DNA of 64,000 bases from RUG572 sp964386385 (lineage in GTDB: Bacteria; Verrucomicrobiota; Kiritimatiellia; RFP12; UBA1067): assembly GCA_964386385.1 (NCBI GenBank), contig CAYLRN010000007.1:70171-134170 (forward strand), in the 5' to 3' direction. A program made the translations under genes and the position numbers. Below, piece after piece: positions 50,248-59,818 of the stretch (position 1 is its first letter; every line of letters begins with the position of its first letter). The notes under the pieces were generated by a model. The model was not told the DNA's origin, did not search any database, and saw only the letters and a program-made list of their open reading frames with translations.

Positions 50248-53200
50248 GAATGCACGACTGCATGGAGAAGGCGCGGACGCTCGTCTGCGCGTTTGCCGCG
50301 CTTGGGGCCGTCGCCCTCCACGGCGCGACGGCGGACGGCGGGCTTGTCTACAGCACCGCCGCCGACTTCAAGATGGGCGAGTGGAACTCCCGTTTCAACG
50401 CCATCAAGGCGAAGGCGGACGCCGACAACGTGCCGCTCGTGGCGTTCTGGGCGAATCCCGGATGTTCGATGTGCAAGAAGCTCGAGACCGCGCTGAACAC
50501 GTCCGAGGCCTACGCCTGGCAGAGGAAGACGGGCTGCTATTTCGCCTTCGGGTATGGCACGGGTTCGGACGACGCCAAGAAGTGCAAGGCGTTCGCGAAG
50601 GGCGGGAACACCCAATTCCCGTACATCGCGGTCTACTGGAAGCAGGGCCTTCGCGGAAACGCGAAGAAGACGGCCGAAAAGCTGGTCGGGCGTTCGGGGA
50701 TGATGACGGTGAAGTCCGGCAGCTTGGCGGACCAGTTCATGAAGACGGTCGAACACTGGCTTGATGGATGGGTCGCGTACACCGGCGGAACGTTCGCGGG
50801 AGAGGCGGAGACGGTGGGCAACCGTCTGGAGGCGGAGATGGGGCAGTCGTCCATCTCCTTCTCCATGGCCCGCGATGCGACGTCCGCCTCCTCCAACCTT
50901 CTCGTGCTCGTCGGTCCCGACGGCACGGCGTCGACAAACGTCGTGAACTGGCAGGTAGGGCAGGCGGAGCAGACGGTGACGCTGGACGTCTCCGCCTGCA
51001 CGGCGTCCGCCGATGCGACGCTGACGCTCCAGGCCGTCGTCGCCGACGGCGAGAACGCCGGCGCGGTCGTGGACGAGCGCACCGTCACGGTCGTCGCGAA
51101 GGAGAACGCCTCCGACAACCCGCTCTGGATCGGCGAGCGGACGGCGGACGCGCTCGGCTTCGGCGAGTGGACGATGGACATCGACGCGGCGACGAACAAG
51201 GCCGCCGCATCGGCGGGCTCCGCCTACACGCTCGTCGCCGTGAGCGGGTCGCAGTGGTGCCCCGACTGCGCGAACGTGGAGCGCAACTTCCTCTCCGTCG
51301 CGGACGGCGCCGGCGCGAACCGCTTCCGCGCCTGGGCCGCCGCGAACAACGTCGCGCTCGTCACGGTCGACGTGCCGCGCTTCACGACGAACAGCGTCGT
51401 GGCGGCGTCCCCCACGCTCCTCTCCCGCTCGGCGTACGCGACGACGCTGGCGCGGGCGAAGGAATACCCGCAGTCCGGCGCGGACGCCGCGCTGACGAAC
51501 TCCATTCTCCGCAGCGGCCTCGGGTACCTGACGCGCAAGGGCGCGTCCGACGAGGAGGCCCTCGCAGTCCTCGAGCGCAACCGCGCGCTCGTCGCGAAGG
51601 GCGGGCTTCTCCACAGCCCGCTCGACGCCAGCGACTTCCGCACCGGCGTCCCGATCTTCGTGATGCTCCGCAAGGACGGCACGGTCGCGGCGCGCCTGAC
51701 GAGGTTCGCGGCGGAGAGCCCGATGTCCGACGCCCGCGCGAAGTGGGACGACGCGATCAAGCGCTTCGACGAGATGCTGAAGATCGCGGACGGACAGCCG
51801 GAGGAATCCGCGAACGACTATCCCGGCGACGGCGCGGCGGCGTTCGCCGCAAACGGCGGCGCGGCGGCGGGAACGCTTTCGCACGCTGACGCGCGCGACG
51901 TCTTCCGCCTCGACGGCGTGGGCGGCAACGCCCTGCAGAAGGTGACGGTCAGGGGCGCGACCGGCGCCCGCGCGGTCCTCGCGTTCCTGAGGCTTGGCGC
52001 GGACGGCAGGAAGGCCTACGTCGGCGTCCCCGTCACGAACGCGCTCTCCGAGGCCGGCTTCTCTCTCGACCACGAGTTCGCGGAGCCCGGCACGTACTAC
52101 GTGGAGGTGGCGGCGGACGGCTCGGACGCGGCGTTCGACGTCTACAACGCCGCGGCCGGCAACTTCCACGCCTACTCGCTTTCGGGCGCGGTCGTCCTCG
52201 TGCCGCGTGAGACGCGGGCCGTCGCCTCCGCGCCGGCGGGCTCGAAGTCCGTCACGATGCGCCTCGTGAAGGACGCGCTCTACAGGATCCAGGGGCTGAA
52301 CGTCGCCGCCGCGGCCGAAGCGCTGCAGGCGCAGGACGCCTCCGACCCCTACTGCGAGTTCTTCACGGCCAAGGCCGGCGGCGACGTCGAGCTGGCGTGC
52401 GCGAACGAGGGCGGGCAGGTCGCCTACCAGCTGTGGAACGTCGGCGACGTGGCGTTCGCCGAGACGGCGAAGACGGTGAAGGAGAGCGCCGGCGAGGTCC
52501 GCGTCGTCGTCCGGCGCGCGAACGGCACGTCCGGCTCCGTGACGGTGCAGCCGTATGTGGACGAGGACGCGACGACGCTCGTGAACAGCGACGGCGAGAG
52601 GCGCTACTCGTGCGACCTGCCGGCCCTCGCGTGGGCGGAGGGCGAGTCGGGCGACAGGACGGTCACGGTCTCCGTCGTCGACGACGAGCGCTTCGACGGC
52701 ACGGGCGTCCTCGTGCTGAGGCTGCGCAGGACCGACGGCGCCGCGGCCGTCTCGGAGGACGCCTACGCGCTGACGGTCACGGACAACGACAGGCAGTCCG
52801 CCGGCAAGGCCGCGTTCGTCGGCGTCGCCGAGCCGTCCTACTACGCGAAGGCGAAGACGGTCTACGTCAAGGAGGGGACGGCGGCGGCGGTGAAGGTGGG
52901 CCGCGTCACGGCGAGCGACGGACCCGTCACGGTGCGCGTGAAGGCCAGCCCCGCCACTGCGGCGCTCGGTGGCGACCTCGACGCGAACGGCGTCGTCTCC
53001 TGGGGCAACCACAACGCGGACGTGAAGACGGTCACCGTGGACGGCCTCGTCGCCGGGAAGACGGCGACGCTCACCCTCGCGGACGCGACGGACGGCCTCA
53101 AGGTCCTCTCCTCGTCCAACACGGTCAAGGTCGTCGCCGTGGCGGCGGACGCGCCGGAGTTCGAGTCCACGTCCGCGCGGACGACCGTCACGCGACACGT

Positions 53201-54710
53201 CTCCTGCTCGAACGCCTACCCCGTCGTGTCCGTCCCCGAATACACGAAGCAGCTGAAGTTCACGAAGCTCTCCGGCACGCTCCCCGCCGGCCTCAAGGCC
53301 ACGTGGGGCCTTGCGGAGAACGCGCTCGTCGTGCAGGGCGTCCCGACCGCGAAGGCCGGCGTCTACTCGTCCGTCTACCAGGTCTCGGCGGACAGGACGG
53401 CGGGCCTCACGCTCGCGCTGGCGATCGAGGTCGTCGACATGGCGAAGCCGGGCGCGGACGGCGCCGCGGCCCTGAACCCCGCGCTCGCGAAGACGCGCAC
53501 GTTCGCCAACGTCTCCCTCCGCTCGCTTGAGAACACGAACCGCATGGCCGGCGTCGCCAGCGTCACCATCCCCGCGAACGGGCGCGTGAGCGCAAAGCTC
53601 ACGACGGCCGGCGGCACGACGTCCTTCTCCGCGCGCAGCTGGGCGCTGGTTGACGGGGACGGGACGGCGGGCGCCGTGCTGACGGCGCGGAACTCCGACT
53701 ACGTGATGGCGGTCGAGGCGCGTCCGGACGGCTCCGCTGCGGTCTACGCCGTCTCTGCGTGGACAGGGGACGTCGAGCTGGCGGGCTTCATCGACGGACG
53801 GCAGTGGAGCAAGACAGATTCCGCCGCCGGCTGGAAGGGGCTGTATACGGTGGCGCTGCGCCACAGGAATGTCACGGAACACTCCGACGACGGCGACGCC
53901 CCGCGCGGACACGGCTACTTGACGCTCAAGATGACGTCGTCCAGTGCCGTCAACGCGGGCAAGATGACGTGGGCCGGAGTCCTGCCGAACGGCACGGCCG
54001 TCTCCGGCAGCGCAGTCCTCGAACGCGACTCGTACGGAGAGGACTGTTGGACGTACCTCCCCGTGTTCGCCCGGTCGAGCAGGGACGTCCTGTCCGCCTG
54101 GCTGAAGGTCGCCGAGGGCGCGGCGGACAAGGTGGCGTCTGCCGAGTCCTGCCAGGCGGTCTTCGCCGGATGCGAGACGTACTGGGCGCACGAGGACGCG
54201 GCGACGGACTACGAGGTCGTCTTCGACGTCTACGGCGGCGGCTACGGCACGACGTACAAACTGGACGAGTACTACGCGGAGAACTACCCCGACGCGAAGT
54301 CCGAGCTGTCATTCGACGTCTCTGGTCTTGGCGGACGCCTCCACGCCGGGACGCCGCGCGACGTCGAGCCCGCCGCGGTGGAGGTCAAGGCGAACGGGAT
54401 CGCGCTCGCGAAGAACCCGCCGAACGGCGCGAAGCTGACGTTCAACCGCTCGACCGGAATCGTAAGCGGCTCGTTCAAGCTGCCGTATGTCACGGCGGCC
54501 GGCAAGTCCGGCACGGCGACGGCGACGTACAGGGGCGTGATGCTTATCGGCTGGGGGCCGGGCTGCGGGTGCGAGGAGACGGGCGACTCCGACGTCTCGC
54601 TGCCGTTCGTGAGCGGCGCATACTGGGTGTCCGACAAGTGCGAGAGCCTGTCGACAGGCAGGCCCGTATCGGTCAGGCGCGGCGGCGCGATGGAAATCGG
54701 AGCTCCGTGA
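50244..54710 (+). CDS. Giant exoprotein with two thioredoxin-like domains and Calx-beta-like module
   Basis: 1488 residues from an ATG that overlaps the previous stop. After a signal peptide (~1-32) comes a thioredoxin-fold domain with FWANPGCSMCKKLE (Cys74, Cys77) and later a second with SGSQWCPDCANVERNF (Cys339, Cys342). Residues ~735-850 resemble a Calx-beta domain (AFAETAKTVKESAGEVRVVV ... VTDND). The last ~290 residues (from GLYTVALRHRNVTE) form a module also found at the end of the next protein. The two CxxC sites suggest disulfide exchange outside the cytoplasm. Combination of thioredoxin domains with a long adhesin-like stalk is unusual. Attachment to the cell is not obvious from sequence. 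Confidence 0.7.
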   Translation: MRMHDCMEKARTLVCAFAALGAVALHGATADGGLVYSTAADFKMGEWNSRFNAIKAKADADNVPLVAFWANPGCSMCKKLETALNTSEAYAWQRKTGCYFAFGYGTGSDDAKKCKAFAKGGNTQFPYIAVYWKQGLRGNAKKTAEKLVGRSGMMTVKSGSLADQFMKTVEHWLDGWVAYTGGTFAGEAETVGNRLEAEMGQSSISFSMARDATSASSNLLVLVGPDGTASTNVVNWQVGQAEQTVTLDVSACTASADATLTLQAVVADGENAGAVVDERTVTVVAKENASDNPLWIGERTADALGFGEWTMDIDAATNKAAASAGSAYTLVAVSGSQWCPDCANVERNFLSVADGAGANRFRAWAAANNVALVTVDVPRFTTNSVVAASPTLLSRSAYATTLARAKEYPQSGADAALTNSILRSGLGYLTRKGASDEEALAVLERNRALVAKGGLLHSPLDASDFRTGVPIFVMLRKDGTVAARLTRFAAESPMSDARAKWDDAIKRFDEMLKIADGQPEESANDYPGDGAAAFAANGGAAAGTLSHADARDVFRLDGVGGNALQKVTVRGATGARAVLAFLRLGADGRKAYVGVPVTNALSEAGFSLDHEFAEPGTYYVEVAADGSDAAFDVYNAAAGNFHAYSLSGAVVLVPRETRAVASAPAGSKSVTMRLVKDALYRIQGLNVAAAAEALQAQDASDPYCEFFTAKAGGDVELACANEGGQVAYQLWNVGDVAFAETAKTVKESAGEVRVVVRRANGTSGSVTVQPYVDEDATTLVNSDGERRYSCDLPALAWAEGESGDRTVTVSVVDDERFDGTGVLVLRLRRTDGAAAVSEDAYALTVTDNDRQSAGKAAFVGVAEPSYYAKAKTVYVKEGTAAAVKVGRVTASDGPVTVRVKASPATAALGGDLDANGVVSWGNHNADVKTVTVDGLVAGKTATLTLADATDGLKVLSSSNTVKVVAVAADAPEFESTSARTTVTRHVSCSNAYPVVSVPEYTKQLKFTKLSGTLPAGLKATWGLAENALVVQGVPTAKAGVYSSVYQVSADRTAGLTLALAIEVVDMAKPGADGAAALNPALAKTRTFANVSLRSLENTNRMAGVASVTIPANGRVSAKLTTAGGTTSFSARSWALVDGDGTAGAVLTARNSDYVMAVEARPDGSAAVYAVSAWTGDVELAGFIDGRQWSKTDSAAGWKGLYTVALRHRNVTEHSDDGDAPRGHGYLTLKMTSSSAVNAGKMTWAGVLPNGTAVSGSAVLERDSYGEDCWTYLPVFARSSRDVLSAWLKVAEGAADKVASAESCQAVFAGCETYWAHEDAATDYEVVFDVYGGGYGTTYKLDEYYAENYPDAKSELSFDVSGLGGRLHAGTPRDVEPAAVEVKANGIALAKNPPNGAKLTFNRSTGIVSGSFKLPYVTAAGKSGTATATYRGVMLIGWGPGCGCEETGDSDVSLPFVSGAYWVSDKCESLSTGRPVSVRRGGAMEIGAP

Positions 54711-54771
54711 CAGACGGCCGTGTGGCGGCGCGACGGGCAACGTGGCGTATCTGAAAAGAGGAGAGTGCTGG

Positions 54772-57700
54772 ATGTCGTTGAAAGTCAGGAACCTCGTCGC
54801 GCTGTGTGCCGTGTTCGCCGCCTTGTCGGCGGACGCGGCTACGGCGGTGAGCGGAAGCTGCGAGAGCAAGGCCGTGTCCATCGGCATGACGGCGACGGGC
54901 GCGATGCGCGCGGTCGCGCTCGTCGATGAATATGACGCGGACGACAAGGAGAACACCGGGCGCGGCGTCTACTACTTCAAGGCGACGCTCAAGCGCGGAA
55001 ACGCCTACACGGTGTGGACGGAGGGCGTGTCGGCGGACAATCCCGTGTACCTCGACGCCTACGCGGCCGACCCGAAGGACGACGACGACTTCGGCCCCGG
55101 TGCCGGCTTCGACGACGTCGGCGAGACGGGGGCGGACACGCGCCTTGTCATGTACGCCGACGACTGGACTGTCGACGACGAGGACCCGGAGTTCAACGAC
55201 CCCTCCAGCTGGACGTACTATTTCGTCCTCGAGGGCGCGATTGGCGCGTCGGCGACGGTATGGTTCCGACAGGGCGTGGTGACGCCTTCCGGACGAGAGG
55301 ACACGCCAGTGGCGATTTCGCCCGCAGGCAAGGAGGCGACGACGTCGCGCAAACTTGAACTCGGCGGCGAATACCACTTCAAGGCCAAGCTGACGGCGGG
55401 GCGGCTATACCATTTCGCGACGGGCGGCGGCACGGCGGAGATGCCGCTCAACGTGTCCGTCGGCGGCAGCAGCGACGACGTGCCGGACGTCGACGTCTAC
55501 AACGACCCCGCGTTCGACGGCGACGATGGCAACACCGGCGTCTATGTCGTCCCGTCGGAGACCGACACTTATCCGATCTGCGTCTTCGGCGACGCCGATG
55601 GCTCGGAGGGCGGAGCCTTCTCGCTCTCGTACCGCCAGTTCCCGGCGCGGGCGCCGGCGGAGCACGCTTTCGCCACGCTGGACGACTCCAACGGCTGGAT
55701 GGCCCAATGCGCGCCCGGCTTCATGGCGAACTGGAAGGCGAACGACGCATACGACGCCGTGATCGACGAGGCGCTGTTCGCGTTCACGGCGGAAAAGGGC
55801 CGGAGGTTCGTCTGCGAGACGCTTGGCGCGGCGACGAACCTTCTCATGCGCGTGTACGACGCGAAGGGGAACGTCCTCGCGGAGAACGATGGCGACGGGG
55901 AATCGACGAACGTCCGCTGCGCGTTCGAGGCGACGGCGGCGGGAACGCACTACGTGGGCGTATGCCAGGACATGGTCGACGAGTTCGCCGAGACGCCGGC
56001 GTATCTGCCCGTCACGGTCAAGGTCTCCGACGCGGCCTCCGTCGACGGCGAGCCGGACGAGTGGGACCCGTCGGACGACACGGCCGCCGGCGCGACGGCG
56101 CTTGCGCCCATCCCCGGAAACGAGGGCGACGACCCCGCTGCCGCGGACGCGGAGGGACACGGCCCGCATCTGCTGGGGCGCACCGACTGGTCGGACGTCT
56201 TCGTGATTGGCGCGCGCAAGGGCGTCGTCTACTCTCTGCGCGCTTCGCGGGACGCGGCCACGGCCAGCAGTCTCGGCGTCGAGGTGTTCACCATGAACGG
56301 CACGAAGGAGAAGGAAGTGGCGTTCAGCGGAGGGCTCGACCCGTCCGCCTCAGGCCCGCTGAAGTTCACCGCGACGGCGAACGCCGCATACTACGTCCGC
56401 GTGGGCGTCGCGCAGGGCGCGGGGCTGGACTACCCCGCGTACCGCATCCACGCGACGGCCTGGACTACGAACGGCGTTCCGCTCGGCGTCCTCACTGTCA
56501 AGATGAACGGCGTCCCCGGCGCCACTTGGTCGCTCAACTCGGAGACCGTGAAGTATCCGTCCGGCGCGAGTGTGCTGGTCAGCGGCACGAACACGGTGAA
56601 GTTCAGTTCGGAAAAGGGCTTCGCCACACCGTCCGCGCAGAAGGTGGTCGTCGCGCCCGGCGCCGCGCCGACGGTCGTGGAGGTGAACTACTCCGACACG
56701 TCGGACCCGAAGGACGATGCGCCTAAGGGCGCGACTGCGATTACGCTCAAGACCGCCGCCGCGACGTGGGCGCGGACGCTGTGGGCGGACGACCCGGCGG
56801 ACCACTTCTCCCTCTCCGGCAAGGACGGCCAGCTCTACGACTTCGCGCTCGCGGACGTCACGGGCGACGCCGTCTTCACGATCACGAACGCCACCCCATC
56901 CGCGGACTGCCCCGACGGCGTGTTCGCGCGCGGCGTGACGGAGGTCTCGCATCTTGCGCTCCCGACCGCGAAGACGAAGTACTTCCTCATTGTCCACCAC
57001 GGAAACGCCGAAAGCCCGGTCGGCGGATCGTATACGCTCTCCGGCCTCTACGCGAACGTCGGCGCGATAAAGTTCGCCAAGACCGCCGTCTCCGTCAAGG
57101 ACAGCGCGGCGTCCGTCTCGATCTCCGTCAACCGCACTGCGAAGGACGGCCGCGTGCGCGTGAGGTACGGCACGGTGGCCGGCACGGCGACGCCGGGAAA
57201 GGACTACGTCGCGCAGAGCGGCGTCCTTGAGTGGGCGTCCGGCGACAGCAAGGCGAAGACGATAACGGTCGGTCTGGTCCCGGAACTTGTGTCCGAGTGG
57301 GCCGGCGCCAGAACGTTCGGCGTGGAGCTGCGAGCGCTGGAGGAGGACGAGCTGGACGCGGACGAATACGCGGCGGCGTTCTCCGGCGTCCGCGTCTGCA
57401 CGGTCACGATCGCGGAGACGGCGAAGGCTGGGACGACTGCCGAGTCCGTCTACGCCGCCGCCGCGCCAAAGCGGGCAACCGTGGCGAAGGGCGAGGCGGC
57501 CGCGCTTGAGACGGGGACGTTCTACGGCGTCCTCGCCGAGGACGGCTCCGCCCTGACGAACGGGCTTCCAGCGCTCGCGTCCGTGACGTTCACCGCCTCG
57601 ACGGCGGCGACGCCCGCGCTGTCCGCGAAGGTTGCCATCGCCGGCAAGACCTACTCGTTCAGCGCGAAGGGATGGGACGAGGCGGAGGACGGCGAGGAGA

Positions 57701-58962
57701 CGCCGGAGGTCCGCACCCGGACGCTCACGCACGTGCAGAAGGTGGCGGGCGTCGCGTACACGAACACGCTCGTCGTCTCGGTGGACGCGGGGCGGACGGA
57801 CGCCGGGGGCGACTGGCTGTGCGCGGGCGCGACGGCGGATCTGGAGATGAACGTGCCGGACGCGAACAACAAGGGCGTCCAGGAGGACATCCGTTACGTC
57901 GGACGGCTCGCCCGCGCCAACGACAAGATCCAGGGCTATCTCGACTCCGTCACGAACTTCGCCGGATACTACACGGTCGCCCTCGTTCCGGAGGGAGACC
58001 CCGCGGCGGACGGCGTGCCCGCCGGCAGCGGCTATCTGACGCTGACCGTCGACAACAAGGGCGGCGTGAAGGTGGCGGGGATGCTCGCCGACGGCGCGAC
58101 GAAGCCGTCGCTCTCCGTCAAGGCCTGCGCGGTCGTGGAGGACGCGGCTTCCCTGAACGGCTACGCGATGCTCGTCCCGGTCTTCTTCGCGAAGTCGCCC
58201 CAGTGCTTCGGCGGGACGCTGCGGCTCTACGCAGTTGCCGATGAGGAGAACCCCGACGGCTCCGGACGCCGCGTCGTCGTGGATTCCTCAGGTCTGCTCC
58301 TTTGGAACAACGACAGCGCCGCCGCGACGTACGACAACGAGGACGGCTTCAGGCTCTCCGTCTCCCCAGCCGGCGGATGGTACGACAAGATAGTCAACCT
58401 CCAGGCGTGGTATCTGACGCGGGACTTCTCGGTCGAGACGGCGGCGTCGGACGAGCTGCCTGCGGAGGCGTTCGCCAGCGGCTACGCGGCGGTGGACGGC
58501 GTCGGTCCGGACGGCACGGAGGTCGGCCTCGCCGGCAATGCGTTCTCGACGGCGAAGAAGGCGCTCGTCAAGTCCGGCAAGCTGACCGACCTCGCCGCAA
58601 GCGTCAACCCCTGCAACGTGCAGCTGAAGTTCACGCGGGCGACGGGAATCGTCACCGGGTCGTTCTCCGTCTGGAGCGAGACGGAGGACTCTGCGGCGCA
58701 GAAGGAGGTGGCCGGCTTCAAGCACAACGGCGTCGTGCTGCTCTCCCGCAGTCCGGACGCGCCGCTTTCGGACGAAATCGTCTCCGCCGGCGCGGCCACG
58801 AAGTCGCTCTCGTGGAAGGTGACGAATCCCGACACGAAGCGCAGCGTGACGCGCAAGTGGACGTGGTCCGCGCCGTTCAATCTCATCGGCGTCGACCGCG
58901 GCGACGTCGACTGGTGGGCCGACGACTGGGGCGAACCGGCGGAGGATTCCGCGGCCAAGTGA
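54772..58962 (+). CDS. Giant exoprotein with PPC-like and Calx-beta-like modules
   Basis: 1396 residues from the ATG at 54772, which has AGAGGAG 8 bp upstream; a signal peptide spans ~1-23. Three stretches resemble bacterial pre-peptidase C-terminal (PPC) beta-sandwiches (~180-293, ~297-420, ~460-562; e.g. GGEYHFKAKLTAGRLYHF and DVFVIGARKGVVYSLRA). Residues ~764-880 resemble a Calx-beta domain (GAIKFAKTAVSVKDSAASVSISV). The C-terminal ~330 residues (AGYYTVALVPEG ... GYLTLTVDNKGGVKVAGMLADG ... LKFTRATGIVTGSFSVW) match the C-terminal module of the previous protein. Likely a cell-surface or secreted binding protein. No catalytic motif or sortase/PEP-CTERM tail is seen. Confidence 0.75.
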   Translation: MSLKVRNLVALCAVFAALSADAATAVSGSCESKAVSIGMTATGAMRAVALVDEYDADDKENTGRGVYYFKATLKRGNAYTVWTEGVSADNPVYLDAYAADPKDDDDFGPGAGFDDVGETGADTRLVMYADDWTVDDEDPEFNDPSSWTYYFVLEGAIGASATVWFRQGVVTPSGREDTPVAISPAGKEATTSRKLELGGEYHFKAKLTAGRLYHFATGGGTAEMPLNVSVGGSSDDVPDVDVYNDPAFDGDDGNTGVYVVPSETDTYPICVFGDADGSEGGAFSLSYRQFPARAPAEHAFATLDDSNGWMAQCAPGFMANWKANDAYDAVIDEALFAFTAEKGRRFVCETLGAATNLLMRVYDAKGNVLAENDGDGESTNVRCAFEATAAGTHYVGVCQDMVDEFAETPAYLPVTVKVSDAASVDGEPDEWDPSDDTAAGATALAPIPGNEGDDPAAADAEGHGPHLLGRTDWSDVFVIGARKGVVYSLRASRDAATASSLGVEVFTMNGTKEKEVAFSGGLDPSASGPLKFTATANAAYYVRVGVAQGAGLDYPAYRIHATAWTTNGVPLGVLTVKMNGVPGATWSLNSETVKYPSGASVLVSGTNTVKFSSEKGFATPSAQKVVVAPGAAPTVVEVNYSDTSDPKDDAPKGATAITLKTAAATWARTLWADDPADHFSLSGKDGQLYDFALADVTGDAVFTITNATPSADCPDGVFARGVTEVSHLALPTAKTKYFLIVHHGNAESPVGGSYTLSGLYANVGAIKFAKTAVSVKDSAASVSISVNRTAKDGRVRVRYGTVAGTATPGKDYVAQSGVLEWASGDSKAKTITVGLVPELVSEWAGARTFGVELRALEEDELDADEYAAAFSGVRVCTVTIAETAKAGTTAESVYAAAAPKRATVAKGEAAALETGTFYGVLAEDGSALTNGLPALASVTFTASTAATPALSAKVAIAGKTYSFSAKGWDEAEDGEETPEVRTRTLTHVQKVAGVAYTNTLVVSVDAGRTDAGGDWLCAGATADLEMNVPDANNKGVQEDIRYVGRLARANDKIQGYLDSVTNFAGYYTVALVPEGDPAADGVPAGSGYLTLTVDNKGGVKVAGMLADGATKPSLSVKACAVVEDAASLNGYAMLVPVFFAKSPQCFGGTLRLYAVADEENPDGSGRRVVVDSSGLLLWNNDSAAATYDNEDGFRLSVSPAGGWYDKIVNLQAWYLTRDFSVETAASDELPAEAFASGYAAVDGVGPDGTEVGLAGNAFSTAKKALVKSGKLTDLAASVNPCNVQLKFTRATGIVTGSFSVWSETEDSAAQKEVAGFKHNGVVLLSRSPDAPLSDEIVSAGAATKSLSWKVTNPDTKRSVTRKWTWSAPFNLIGVDRGDVDWWADDWGEPAEDSAAK

Positions 58963-58980
58963 TTCCACCAGTCGATGTGG

Positions 58981-59082
58981 AATTGGGAGGGTCGCGCTTC
59001 TGCGCGACCGGGAAAAGAACGGCGGACGCGCGGGAGCGCGTCCCTCCCATTCGGCAGGGCGCGACGTCCCGTCGCGCCGCAG
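58981..59082. repeat. Three GC palindromes in a row
   Basis: GGTCGCGC/GCGCGACC (58990-59009, loop TTCT), GGACGCGC/GCGCGTCC (59024-59043, loop GGGA) and GGCGCGACG/CGTCGCGCC (59058-59078, loop TCC). Same set as at 19397-19501 but in reverse orientation. Confidence 0.75.
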
Positions 59083-59103
59083 CGGTCATGCGAAATCTTG
59101 AAC

Positions 59104-59150
59104 GAAAAGACGCCGCCCGCTTCGCAGATGCGATGCGGGCGGCGCTTTTT
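59104..59150. terminator. Bidirectional terminator between convergent genes
   Basis: Perfect 10-bp stem CGCCGCCCGC (59111-59120) / GCGGGCGGCG (59135-59144), 14-base loop, five T after it on plus and an A-rich stretch before it giving T on minus. A perfect 16-bp palindrome (ACTGCCGATCGGCAGT) lies at 59155-59170. Confidence 0.75.
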
Positions 59151-59181
59151 GCCGACTGCCGATCGGCAGTCAGTGGACTGC

Positions 59182-59655
59182 TCACTTCTTGGGGCAGGGG
59201 CCGCACGGCGGCTTCTTGCAGCATCCGCCGGGGACGACCTCCACGCCGGTCAGCGTGGCGGGATAGCCGGTGAGCTCGACCGTGGAGATGTCGTAGACGA
59301 AGTAGTTCGTCTTCTTCGCCGTGTAGCGGGCGCCGACGATCGAGTCGCACTTCGCCGCCTCGCAGGCCTTGGAGTAGGCGCCGTTCTTGGCGCGGCCGAG
59401 CGAACCGAACGCAATGCGGTCGGGCGTCTGGTCGGAGAAGTGGGTCACTTCCGGGTCTCCGATCACGAAAAGGCCACAGATGCCGATGGTGGTGCACTTC
59501 GCCGTCACGGGCTTGTCGGCGACAGCGTACTTCTCGTGCACGCAGTCCTTGCACACTTTCGGACGCAGACAGTCGTTGCCGCCGTCGTTCTTGTTGACCG
59601 TGACGCAGCCGGTGGCAATCGCCGCAATGGCCGCCGCCATGAGTAGGTTCTTCAT
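59182..59655 (-). CDS. Small Cys-rich lipoprotein
   Basis: 157 residues from the ATG at 59655. Residues 1-17 form a lipoprotein signal (AAIATGC). The mature part begins with CLRPKVCKDC, has a middle domain (VTHFSDQTPDRIAFGSLGRAK; KCDSIVGARY; NYFVYDISTVELTGYPATLTGVEVV) and ends in a Cys/Pro/Lys tail (GGCCKKPPCGPCPKK). I do not know a named family; the size and the conserved-looking middle domain suggest a periplasmic or outer-membrane structural protein. It has its own strong promoter on the minus strand. Confidence 0.7.
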   Translation of the reverse strand: MKNLLMAAAIAAIATGCVTVNKNDGGNDCLRPKVCKDCVHEKYAVADKPVTAKCTTIGICGLFVIGDPEVTHFSDQTPDRIAFGSLGRAKNGAYSKACEAAKCDSIVGARYTAKKTNYFVYDISTVELTGYPATLTGVEVVPGGCCKKPPCGPCPKK

Positions 59656-59757
59656 GAGCCTTTTCCCTTTCTCTGTTTTGCTCTCGCCAGCCAGTAACCA
59701 ATGCAACACCCATTGCGCAGCCCTGTGCTGACGACGCATCACCGTTTGCGGCGGAAA

Positions 59758-59786
59758 ATTGTAGCAGTTCCGAATCAGGCTTGCAA
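59758..59786 (-). promoter_or_regulatory. Promoter of the Cys-rich lipoprotein
   Basis: Minus strand TTGCAA, 17-bp spacer, TGC-extended TACAAT; about 100 bp before the ATG. Confidence 0.8.
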
Positions 59787-59818
59787 GCGGGCTGCTGCGT
59801 TTTCCGGATGAATCCAGT

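Noticed and set aside
49740..54191. Very long open frame (about 1480 codons) on the minus strand under the thioredoxin exoprotein
   Set aside because: Arg/Ala/Val/Asp-rich text typical of antisense to a high-GC gene; no signal, motif or ribosome site; the plus-strand protein has clear domains.
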